Positions 40,641-50,149 of a stretch of DNA of 64,000 nt are shown here, in pieces. The position numbers and the translations under genes were made by a program. The notes beneath the pieces are model-generated. The model ran no database searches, had not been told where the DNA came from, and was given only the letters and a program-made list of their open reading frames with translations. Position 1 is the stretch's first letter. Each line of letters begins with the position of its first letter. The stretch is from positions 1,266,501-1,330,500 of the forward strand of contig CANXME010002590.1 of the NCBI GenBank assembly GCA_948144175.1, written 5' to 3'. Source of the DNA: Closterium sp. NIES-65. Taxonomy: Eukaryota; Streptophyta; Zygnematophyceae; Desmidiales; Closteriaceae.

Positions 40641-43244
40641 CTCGGTCACGCACCGTCCCACTGCTTCGCCCGTCAGAGCGACGCATGGCGTACGGAGTTT
40701 GGCGACGCGGCTGAGCTTCCCGACTGGGTGGAGCTGCTTCGGCTGCGGGTCGATATCTATTCTCTTGACTATGATGCTATCCTTACAACCATGTATACAT
40801 TGCCTACTAGTGATGAGGGTGCCTATTACCTATGTGTTCAGCCTGACCCAGGCATTGAGGCTGCTGCTCTAGGTGCTGGTGAGGCTGCTGCTCTAGGTGC
40901 TAGTGCGTCTGCTGCCCCAGGTGCCAGTGCGTCTGCTGCCCTAGGTGCCAGTGTGTCTGCTGCCCCAGGTGCTGGTGAGTCTGCTCTCTCATGTACTACG
41001 TCGGCTCAGGCCTCCCGCACCTTCACCCTTGACCCGGGTGCGTCCCGCTCCTTCTTTCGAGACTGCACCACTCTTACGCCGCTCAGTCGGCCGGTTGCAG
41101 TCTCCCTGGCAGACCCCTCTGGGGGTCCTGTCCTTGCTAGCTTCTCCACTGTCTTACCGTGCCCGGAAGCCCCCTCTGGCACCCTGTCAGGTCTCTACCT
41201 CCCCTCGTTCTCTACGAACTTGGTGAGTGGAGCGGACCTACAGGATAGGGGCGTTGACCAGTTCACTCATGCGAGTCAGCGAGTGACCGACTGCACGTGT
41301 GCTCGGACAGACCGACACTTGGCTACGTTCACCCGTCGGCCAGGGTCGAGCCTGTACACCCTTACTACTGAGTCTCCTCCGGCTGCTGAGTCTGCCCAGG
41401 TAGCTGCGTCGACTCAGGTGTTTGCTGCAGCGTCCAGGTCTGGTCCTAAGTCTTCTCCCTGCTCGTGTCGTCTGGTGTCCCACCAGACTCTCCTTTGGAA
41501 CCACCGCCTTGGTCACCCCTCCTTGCCTCGTCTCCGAGGCATGGCCTCCCGTGTCCTTGTCTCTGGTCTCCCTCGGTCTCTCCCTCCCCTACCTCCGAGA
41601 CTTGCCCCTACCTGCGACCCCTGCATCGAGGGGCGACAGCGCGCCGCCCCTCACTCCTCCGAGTTTCCTCCGACAGAGGCTCCGTTGCAGACTCTTCACA
41701 TGGACGTGTGGGGCCCCGCCTGCGTCCGTGGCCAGGGGCACGAGCATTACTTCCTGTTGGTGGTTGACGACTACTCGCGTTACACCACGGTCTTCCCCTT
41801 GCGCACCAAGGGCGACGTCACTGAGGTGTTGATCGACTGGATCCGCGCAGCTCGTCTCCAGCTCAGAGAGAGTTTCGGCTCGGACTTTCCTGTTCAGCGT
41901 CTGCACTCTGACAGAGGCGGGGATTTTTCCTCTGCTCGTCTGGGAGCCTTCCGTCGAGCAAAGGGCATCCGCCAGACCTTCACGCTTCCGGCCTCTCCAC
42001 AGCAAAATGGGATTGCTGAGCGCCGCATTGGCATGGTCATGGACGTCGCTCGTACGTCCATGATGCATGCTGCTGCCCCCCATTTTCTGTGGCCGTTTGC
42101 GGTTCAGTACGCCGCGCATCAGCTCAACCTTCAGCCCCGGGTCGCCTTGCCAGAGACCTCCCCCGCCTTGCGGTGGACCGGGAAGGTTGGCGATGCGTCT
42201 GCGTTTCGGGTCTGGGGATCTCGGGCGTTTGTCCGCGACATGTCTGCGGACAAGCTGTCCCCCCGTGCTGTTCTCTGCGTCTTCATTGGCTTCCCCCCTG
42301 AGGCGCCTGGGTGGCAGTTTTACCACCCCACCTCGCGCCGTGTTGTGTCCTCTCATGACGTCACCTTTAACGAGTCGGTACCTTACTACCGTCTCTTCCC
42401 CTACCGCACTTCGCCTCTCCCCCCGCCGCTGCTCTTCCTTGCACCAGGTCCTCCCCCGGTAGACCCCCTCCCCCCTCAGGGTCCTGCCCCATCAGGTGCG
42501 TCCCAGGTAGACGCAGTCGAGCCTGTCGAGGTAGCTGTTGACTCTCGTCCTGCTAGGGGTGCTGAGACTGGGGGTGCTGAGAGTGAGGGTGCTGAGACTG
42601 GGGGTGCTGAGACTAGGGGTGCTGAGTCTGGGGAAGCTGGGTCTAGGGGTGCGGAGCCTGGGGGTGCGGAGCCTGGAGGTGCCGAGCCTGGGGGCGCTGG
42701 TTCAGCTCGTGTGGCCGCCGGCGGTGCTTCGTCGAGGCGGGAGCCGCTCTCTCCACAGGAGCTGCGCAAGCGGTTTGCCCGCCCCTGGAGACGTACTGCT
42801 GAGACTAGGGGTGATGCTGGGGCTACTGGAGTTGGTCCTGTTGGAGCTGCTGGCGGTGTTGGTGCTGCTGGAGCTGGAGCTGCTGGGGGTGTTGGCGCTG
42901 GTGTTTCTACTAGCGTTGGTGCGTCTTGGGTGCTGCTGAGGCTGCTGGAGCTGATGGTCCTACTGAAGTTGGTGCTGCTGGAGCTACAGCTGCTGGGGGT
43001 GTTGGCACTAGCGGTGTTGGTGGCGCTGGTGCTTCTGAGGGTGCTGGAGTTGGAGCTGGTGGAGCTGGAGGTACTACTGGAGCTGGTGGAGCTGGAGGTA
43101 CTGCTGGCGCTGGTGCTACCGCTTGGGGTACTGGTGCAGTCCTTGCTGGTTCTTGAGGCGCTAAGTGGCCGAGGCCGTATTTCGTTCCGCTCCTGGAGCA
43201 GGTTCTTGGTCTCCCGCCCTCTCCTGGTCTTGCTCCTTCCTTAG
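40641..43244 (+). pseudogene. Element D knuckle, protease, integrase and linker
   Basis: Begins in the knuckle (CGTLGHAPSHC) followed by FARQSDAWRTEFGDAAELP and YSLDYDAILTTMY. Protease FTLDPGASRSFF has the catalytic triplet changed from DSG to DPG, which should inactivate it. Then come NHRLGHPSLPRL (first His lost to Asn) and CDPC, integrase VVDDYSRYTT, LHSDRGGDF (GGEF to GGDF), NGIAERR, and a GGAEPGGAE linker. The frame stays open to 43244. It is probably dead as an enzyme source. Confidence 0.88.
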
Positions 43245-45142
43245 AGTGTCCACAGCCTGACCAGTCGTAGTCAGAGTTACAGCCCGCCTCCCCTCTACCT
43301 TATCCTTCTCCCTACACTGGTCCTACTGGAGGTCTTGCTGAGCGTCGTGAGCCTGCGTCTCGTCCTGCGTCGCCTGTTCGTGCTGCTCGCACTAGTCGTA
43401 GTGCTGCGCGTCCGCGTCCTCCTGCGGTCCCCGGCACACACCAGATGGCACTGCATCCTTCCACTGCCCCTCTGCGTGTCCCGTTGCCGTCTCCTCCCGA
43501 GTCCTCTTTTTTTGTTCTTGCTGACCCGGAGTCTTACTTCCTTTGTGCTGCTAGTCCTTCGGTCACGCGCCTTCTTGCTACTGTTGTCACTAACCCTTCC
43601 TTTGCTACGTCTGCTACGTCTGCCCTCGTTGCGGAGCTTGTCGACTTCTTGGAAGTCCGCAGACACCTACGTCGACGAGGTTCCCCCACCTGGGGTGAAC
43701 ATCGTCAGTGGCATGTGGATTTTCAGGGTGAAGCGGCCGCCGGGTTCTCCGTCTGTCTTCAAGGCGCGTTACGTTGCTCGTGGCTTCAGTGAGCAGCAGG
43801 GAGTTGACTACTTTCAGACCTTCTCTCCCACCTCGAAGATGACCACTCTTCGGGTGCTGCTGCACATAGCCGCTTAGAGCGACTACGAGCTTCACTCTCT
43901 TGACTTCAGCACAGCTTTCCTGTAGGGCAGCCTGCACGAGGAGATCTGGCTGCGCCGCCCTCCTGGCTTCACTGGGTCGTTTCCTCGTGGTACCCAGTGG
44001 AGCCTCCGGCGGCCAGTCTACGGTCTCCGCCAGGCGCCCCGTGAGTGGCACAACACACTGAGGACTACACTTGCGGCTCTTGGGTTTCCTCCTTCTACAG
44101 CCGACCCGTCGCTGTTTCTGCGCACCGACACCTCTCTACCGCCGTTCTACATCCTCGTGTACGTTGACGACTTGGTCTTTGCCACTGCTGACACTGCTGA
44201 ACTCGCCCACGTGAAGTCCGAGGTGCACAAGAGACACACGTGCACAGACCTGGGTGAACTGCGCAGCTACCTTGGCTTGCAGATCACCCAGGACAGAGCA
44301 CAGCGCACCATTACCATGACTCAGTCACACATGATGCAGCAGGTCCTTCAGCGCTTCGGCTTCACGTACTCCTCGCCTCAGGCCACTCCTCTGTCTACTC
44401 GCCACTCGCTCTCAGCTCTGCCTTCAGATGAGTCCGTAGAGCCGAATGGCCCGTACCCAGAGCTTGTTGGCTGCCTCATGTACCTGATGACCTGCACATG
44501 ACCTGACCTTGCATATCCTCTTAGCATCTTGGCACGCTATGTTGCTCCTAGGAGACACCGACTAGAGCACATGGCTGCAGCGAAGAGGGTGTTGCGCTAC
44601 TTTTGCAGTACGTCGGGCATGGGGCTAGTGCTTGGAGGGCGACGTCGAGTGGTCCTCACAGGTCATGCTGACGCTTCTTGGGCTGACGACCAGGCTCTGC
44701 AGCGGTCGTCACAGGGTTACACCTTCAGCCTTGGCTCCGGCTCTATTTCGTGGCGGTCTACCCGCTCGTCTTCTGTTCTCAGCTCCATTTGTGAGGCTGA
44801 GATCTACGTAGGGGCCATGGCTGCACAGGAGCTACGCTGGCTCACCTACCTGCTGACTGACCTAGGAGAGTCGCCTCGTTCTCCTCCAGTTCTGTACGTA
44901 GACAACAAGGCCATGCTGGCCTTGTGTCAGGAGCACAGATTGGAGCACAGAACGAAGCACATTGCTCTCCACTACTTCCTGGCTCGTGAGCTGCAGCAGC
45001 GTGGTCAGCTCCGCCTCACCTACGTGGCCTCTGAGGCCAACACTTCTCATATCTTCACCAAGGCCCTTCCGCCTTGTGATCATCAGCGCTTCTGTACTTT
45101 GCTAGGTCTTGTGCCTACCTGGCCTCACTTGCTCACTTCTTG
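43245..45142 (+). pseudogene. Element D RT and RNase H, broken
   Basis: About 200 bp are missing near 43650, joining ALVAELVDF to SWKSADTYVDEVPPPG in a shifted frame. RT has KARYVARGFSEQQ, a TAG at 43875, LDFSTAFL followed by TAG at 43923, and YVDDLVFATADTAELAH. RNase H follows a TGA at 44499 (CGA in relatives) with GHADASWADD, SICEAEIYVG and YVDNKAMLAL, and ends NTSHIFTKALPP. The TAG after AFL is at the same codon as the one in element C (33563). Confidence 0.88.
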
Positions 45143-45342
45143 ATCTTGTTTGTACTGTCCTCTTTCTATACCTGCACTTGCTTGTTTACCTTTATATATA
45201 TGATCTTGCATGTGAACTGGCCTTGTGGCCTTACTCTTGTGCTGGGACTGTGTGGTGACTTTGTGATCCACCCTGAGCTTGTTTTTCTTTGCTTGACTGG
45301 TTTTGTGACCACTTGTTCTCCCCCACTTTGCTCATGGGGGTG

Positions 45343-45475
45343 TGTCAGAACATTATAGCTTATACATTTGTGTAGGCTGTAGTGGGGTAGCCCATAAGGG
45401 GTACAACACAATTAGGGTTAGTACTTGTACCCAACTGTTTCATAATTCATTCATTCTCTCGTTCTAATTTTCACA
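45343..45475 (+). repeat. Element D 3' LTR (133 bp)
   Basis: Preceded by the purine-rich ctcatgggggtg; followed by the TSD GCCTG. Confidence 0.93.
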
Positions 45476-45540
45476 GCCTGACCCTGGTATAGCCCTAGGT
45501 ATAGCGCTTGTGGCACTAGGTAGAGACACGGGGCCAGAGG
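45476..45540 (+). other. Inverted gag-protease fragment next to D (right part)
   Basis: TSD plus continuation of the inverted fragment started at 39761 (accctggtatagccctagg, compare minus strand of 46680-46716). It ends where the minus-strand integrase of E resumes. Confidence 0.7.
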
Positions 45541-46685
45541 TTGAGCTGATGCGCGGCGTACCGGACCGCAAACGGCCACAGAAAATGGGGGGCAGCCGCA
45601 TGGATCATGGAGGTACGAGCGACCTCCATGACTAAGCCAATGCGGCGCTCAGCAACCCCATTCTGCTGCGGAGAGGTCGGAAGCGTGAACGTCTGGCGGA
45701 TGCCGTGCTCCGCACAGAAGGCTGCCAAGAGGTCTGCGGAGAACTCACCACCCCTGTCAGAGTGCAGACGCAGGAGAGGAAAGTCCGAGTGGAACCGCTC
45801 GTGGAGCTGGAGACGAACAGCGCGGATTCAGGGGATCAAACCATCAGGGAGCTCCCCCTTGCGCTGCAATGGGAAGACCGTGATGTAACGCGTGTAGTCG
45901 TCGACGACTCTCAGGAAGTACCGCTCGTGGCCCTGTCCACGGACGCGGGCTGGGCCCCACACGTCCAGGTGGAGAGTCTGCAGTGGAGCCTCTGTGGGAG
46001 GGAACGAGGAGGAGTGAGGAGCGGCGCGCTGCCGCCCCCCGACGCAAGGAATGCAGGGCGGCGCAGGCGAGGGAGGGAGGGCAGGCAGAGACCTAGGAAG
46101 GCCAGAGACCAGGAAGCGAGAGTGCATGCTACGAAGGCAAGGAAGGGAGGGGTGACCAAGGTAGTGGTGCCACAGGAGAGTGTCGTGCAACAGCCAACGA
46201 CACTCACACTGGGTAGGTACCTGAGCAAACGCGTACAGCTGGGGAGACAAAGGGGTGGAGCTCGACGCGGTGGTGAGGGTGTACAGATTGGATCCAGGCG
46301 CACGTGTGAACGTGGCCAGGTGACGGCCGGTCCGGGAGCACGTGCAGATCGCCACACGCTATCCTCTAGGAGTAAAGGTGTCAGCCCAGTGATCCTGAAG
46401 GACGGCGTTGCTCACCAAGTTTGTAGAGAACGAGGGGAGGTGGAGACCAGAGAGCTCACCAGACGGGACCGCAGGACACGGAAGCATAGTGGAAGACCGT
46501 GCAAGCACTGGGCCCCCAGAGGGGTCAGCCAGTGAGACAGGAACAAGTGTAGGGAGGGGAGTGACTGTGGTGCTGTCGCGAAAGAAACAGCGGGAAGCAC
46601 CAGAGTCAAGTGTGAAGGGTGTGCAAGGCCTGTGCGGACGTAGTACCAGGGGGAACAGACTTACAAGCAAGCACCTAGTGCCATA
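45541..46685 (-). pseudogene. Element E protease and integrase, broken
   Basis: Protease TLDSGASRCFFRD (about 46600), LYTLTTAS, HHYLGHPSLPCLRSM (HHRLGH changed), CIPC, TLHLDVWGPARVRGQGHER, VVDDYTRYITVF, LHSDRGGEFSADLL and NGVAERRIGLVMEVART. A frameshift and a small deletion lie near 45840 (IPESALFVSS region) and near 46360. The integrase stops after NLWPRVS, where the rearranged inverted piece begins; the C-terminal integrase region is missing. Confidence 0.85.
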
Positions 46686-46689
46686 GGCG

Positions 46690-47394
46690 CTATACCTGGG
46701 GCTATATCGGGGTCAGGCGGCACACGCAAGAAGCAGTCACCCTCAGCACTAATAGTCAATGCATACATGGCAGCAAGAATAGTCTCATAGTCAAGATCAA
46801 AAATAGGTACATCACGCCTAAGCAGGTCTGCCTAGTTGGGGAACTCAGGAGCATCACGAAACTTGACGCACCAGGCGTCGCTAAGCCGAGCAAAGCAGCG
46901 GTACTCAGTGTGAAACCCTGTGCACTGGCGACCAGCGCGGGGACCTCTGCGAATGATATAGGGGCAGCGACCAGGACCCCCAGATGCCCCACGCCCGGCA
47001 TACCAGTCAAGAAGCTGCTGGGAAGTAGGAGTCTGGCGCTGACGCTGCTGCTGCTGCTGCTGCTGCTACTGTCCCTGGCCACCATCGGCGTCACCCAAGC
47101 CCCCACCACTGCCGCCACCACCACTCCCCCCTCCGCCACCACTGCCGCTGCCACCGCCACTGTTCCCGGCACCACCACCGCCCCCACCACTACCTCCACC
47201 CCCACGACCACCGCCACTACCCCCACCGCCCCCCCCGCCTCCACCACCGCCTCCTCCACCGCCACGTCCGCCACCCCTGCCACCCTTGCCTCCCTTGAAG
47301 CCGCTGCTCTTCCCACTCGGAGCGGAAGCAGCTGCGACCTTCTCAGCACCAAGGAGGTTGACAGCAGTAGCTGCGGAGGCGTAGGAGGGGGTAA
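46690..47394 (-). pseudogene. Element E Gag C-terminal half
   Basis: Reads ASAPSGKSSGFKGGKGG, a poly-Gly tract, poly-Gln (about 47045-47070), then the knuckle C-x13-C-x3-H-x4-C (CPYIIRRGPRAGRQC and HTEYRC) with FARLSDAW, and FDLDYETILAAMYALT. One stop (TAG, about 46832) sits after PEFPN. It continues upstream across F into 48671 on. Confidence 0.8.
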
Positions 47395-47535
47395 TGTCGA
47401 AACAGCAGGCTAAAACGATAAACAGGAAAGGGATTTTCACTAGCAGCAGTTGAGATACATAGAGGAAACCCTAATTGGGTTGTACTCGCTATAGAGTACC
47501 CCACTGCAGGCTAGACAAACATCAACATTCTGACA
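47395..47535 (-). repeat. Element F 3' LTR (141 bp)
   Basis: Ends ACATTCTGACA in plus orientation, followed by the purine tract (cacccccatag). Confidence 0.9.
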
Positions 47536-48529
47536 CACCCCCATAGTCAAAGTGGGGTACAATCAACACAACAAGCAAGCAGAGCAATAGTTCACACGGA
47601 TAAGCAAAGCTTGAGGCTATCACAGAGGGCAAGTGAGGAGGAGGAGAAACTGTGGGGGCGAGAAGATGCGAGACGACGGCTGAATTTGCAGACACACGGG
47701 CAACAGGAGTGCGCAGCACTGTCGCTACCAGGCTAAACCCGGACTACACGGCGACAGGCGCAGTTGGCTCGCTGTGCTTCTAGGAGTGCTCACACTGTGG
47801 CTACCGGGCGCAGAGCCCCGGACTACACGGCCACAGGGGGTCGTGGCTCTCTGGATACCAGGAGTGCTCACACTGTGGCTACCGGGCGCAGAGTCCCGGA
47901 CTACACGGCCATAGGGGGTCGTGGCTCTCTGGACTTCAGGCGCTGCGGACGACAAGACGACTGCCTCCACACAACTTCCCCCAGCTGTCCCACACCCCTT
48001 TCACACACTCCCTGCTGCACCTCTAGCACTGCTCACACGCCATCCCCCTCGTACCACTCCGACGGCTCCAACACATCCGCCCCCCTCAGCGGCAGCTGCA
48101 ACAGTGGGAGACGGAGGAGGAGGAGGAGCAGGGGACGTCTCACACACCCGGCACCCCCATACTCTCCACCCCCAAACCCTAACACAGGAGCGCGGGCAGC
48201 AGCGGGGGTGGGGCGCGGTCACAAGCTCGGGACGAACCACACGCGGGCTGCCCGGGCCGCGCGCGGGCTTAGCGCAGGTTGCGCGGGCCGCGTCGGGCGA
48301 CGGGGGGCGACGCGACTGTCGACAGGGGGCGACGCGCGGTTCGACGGGGCAGAAAACCGCCGCGCGCCCCGAGCGCGCGGCGGGAAGAAAAATCGCTGCG
48401 CGCCTGGAGCGCGCGGCAAACACGAAACAGCACGCGCCCGGGGCACGCTACAGGCAGTAGAGCAGCGGAAGCATCGGGTGGGGCCCACCCACAGGATCGA
48501 CCCAGGAGGATCGACCTGCTCTGATAGCA

Positions 48530-48670
48530 TGTCAAAACAGCAGGCTAAAACGATAAACAGGAAAGGGATTTTCACTAGCAGTAGTTGAGATACATATAGG
48601 AAACCCTAATTGGGTTGTACTCGCTATAGAGTACCCCACTACAGGCTAGACAAACATCGACATTCTGACA
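48530..48670 (-). repeat. Element F 5' LTR (141 bp)
   Basis: 136 of 141 positions match the other LTR; the primer site lies at 48529-48515 on the minus strand. Confidence 0.9.
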
Positions 48671-49776
48671 GGTCAGAGGGGAGGGGGAGCACCCCTCAAA
48701 GAGGGGAGTGCGGAGAGTACCACGAGCAGCACCTACAGCTAGAATGTTCTTCTCGGCTGCTAGGAGGTGCTTCTCGAGGTCGTCGACAGTGAGAGAATAG
48801 GGGTCAAGGGCGAGGAAATGGTCCCTGACTGAGCGAAGAGTGTCAGGGAGGCGGGTGATGAGGAAGTAGAGAGTTAAGTACATCGGGGGGTGGTTCTCTG
48901 CGAGGAACTCGGCTGGAAGGGCGGCACGAAGGAGTTTTCCCCTCTTCTCCTTAGGCACATGAAACACCACCATGCAACCAAAGGCTCTCAGCATGTTGAC
49001 TGCTGGTGCACTCCCATACCACTTGGGGTAGGGGACCCACTTCTTGTCCCCCACAGTCGCCAGCACCCTGTTCTTCACAAGGGCGACCTCCCGCAGTGCA
49101 ATCACCCAAAACGGATCCGGCAGCCCTGCACGCCCAAGGAGAGTGCGAATACCTTCCTGCAGGGTCCGGTTGAACTGCTCAGCCACATCGTTCTGTTGCG
49201 CGTTGTAGGGCACTGTGAGCTGATGCTGGATCCCCTTCCGCTTCAGCTCCTTCTCAAAATCAGCGCCAATGAACTCTCCTCCGTTATCAGTGCGGATCAC
49301 CTTCATCTTGTGTCCGCTCTCCCTTTGTGCTCTCGGCATCCACTCCTTGAGAAGAGCCGCTGCCACCTCCCCCTTAGTCTTCAGAGGGTAGACCCACATC
49401 GCACGCGTGTGGTCGTCCACAATGGTCAAGAAGTAGCAAGTGTCACTAGCGCGTGGGTGAGAGATGAGGTCCTCAGCGGTGGTAAACGAGGACGGATCGG
49501 GGAACAGGTAGGGTAGCATAAGTCAACCTAGGGCTGCAGTGGCCGGGGAAGAGTAGCGGGCAACTACAGCGTCGTACAGTGCCTTGGCAGTCTTGTGCTA
49601 GCTAAAATGCGCGCGCTCTGTGATCGGCAGATGGTTGCAAATAGCTAGGCGCGCAGCAGCATCGCGGGTCTGCCACTGGGAGCGGTCTAGAGCAGGCTCA
49701 GTGTCAGCAGGAGCAATGGCAGTGCCTGACACGTAATCAAACAGGGAAACACCGTCCTTGGCATCAGTCAGGAGGA
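48671..49776 (-). pseudogene. Element E Gag N-terminal half with captured integrase
   Basis: Outside the captured piece it is normal capsid: GVSLFDYVSGTA, QWQTRDAAARLAICNHLP, then TAG 49598-49600 (Gln in relatives), ALYDAVVARYSSPATAALG, TGA, MLPYLFPDPSSF, RASDTCY; and after the capture LRAALPAEFLAENHPP, MYLTLYFLITRLP and LRTPLFEGCSPSPLT. The first about 25 residues were removed by the insertion of I at 49777. Confidence 0.85.
48929..49432 (-). pseudogene. Integrase core from another Copia lineage, in frame inside Gag
   Basis: 504 bp (168 codons) read FLTIVDDHTRAMWVYPLKTK, then IRTDNGGEF, then GIQHQLTVPY and NDVAEQFNRTL, then ALREVALVKNRV and a stretch ending VPKEKRGKL. The D, D and E of the integrase triad are all there. 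It lies exactly between Tyr-29 of the local frame and the following Arg-Ala-Ala-Leu-Pro of capsid with no frame break, so a fusion of 314 codons is open. The sequence differs strongly from the integrases of A, E or J and from the surrounding base use, so the donor is another Copia family. Likely origin: template switching during reverse transcription. Confidence 0.88.
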
Positions 49777-49909
49777 TGTCGAGTGATTTTGGTACAAGGG
49801 AGAACTCTAAGGGGTTGTACCCCAAATAGTCTACCCCACTACAACCTACCCAGTATTATAACATACATCAATATGTTTGACAGCCTAGAGATACAATTGC
49901 AATTTGACA
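49777..49909 (-). repeat. Element I 3' LTR (133 bp)
   Basis: Starts TGTCGAGTGATTTTGG and ends AATTTGACA in plus orientation. It carries the shared core (minus strand GTTGTAGTGGGGTA and GGGGTACAACCCC). The single copy means the TSD cannot be checked. Confidence 0.75.
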
Positions 49910-50149
49910 CACCCCCATGGGCAAAGTAGGGGATAGCAAACACAACAAGCGGTCACAAGACTAGTCTGCAGAAGAGAACACAACCCAGGGTGGATCACAA
50001 AGTCACCATGCATTCTGGGCACAAGAAAGTGGCCACAAGGCTAGTTCACATGCAGAGGTATATAATAGCAAGGCAGTACACTGATCACAACCTAGCAAGA
50101 GAAAACATGTAGGTATAAAGATATATAGCAGTGTACAACAAGAACAAGT

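Larger units (their letters stand above)
39884..45475 (+). mobile_element. Copia element D, gag-deleted, 5592 bp
   Basis: LTRs of 133 bp at 39884-40016 and 45343-45475 differ at four positions (3%). The TSD GCCTG is exact (39879-39883 and 45476-45480). The primer site TGGTATAGAGCAGG and a hairpin GTTCCC-TAGT-GGGAAC follow the 5' LTR. The GC-rich leader runs straight into the second half of the zinc knuckle: the whole capsid is missing. Pol has an internal deletion before RT and at least three stops. It moved as a Gag-deficient copy or lost gag after insertion. Confidence 0.93.
47395..48670 (-). mobile_element. Non-autonomous LTR element F (1276 bp)
   Basis: LTRs of 141 bp at 47395-47535 and 48530-48670 differ at five positions (about 3.5%). 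The flanks ggtaa and ggtca are a probable 5-bp TSD with one change; removing F restores E's gag around CSPSPL and YASAATAVNLL. Minus-strand primer site TGCTATCAGAGCAGG; purine tract CTATGGGGGTG. There are no Copia genes inside. The interior has a 78-bp tandem duplication (about 47785-47937) and blocks of cgcgcgccccgagcgcgcgg type that also occur in G. The LTR contains the core shared with A, D and I, so F probably borrows their enzymes. Confidence 0.9.
35009..49776 (-). mobile_element. Copia element E, a target nest for G, D and F
   Basis: With G (37388-39252), D (39884-45475) and F (47395-48670) removed, the minus strand reads gag (49776-46690), protease and integrase (46675-45530), linker (39760-36312) and RT/RNase H (36311-35009) in Copia order. 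The 3' end is lost at the junction with C and the 5' end at the insertion of I. An internal part between integrase and linker is deleted and replaced by an inverted fragment. Its gag also carries a captured integrase. Many stops show it is old. Confidence 0.8.

Noticed and set aside
22100-43925. Reassigned genetic code (TAG read as Gln)
   Set aside because: Intact reading frames here use CAG for Gln, the host gene ends at TAG (2796-2798) at a sensible place, and stops also replace Glu, Lys, Arg and Ala codons.
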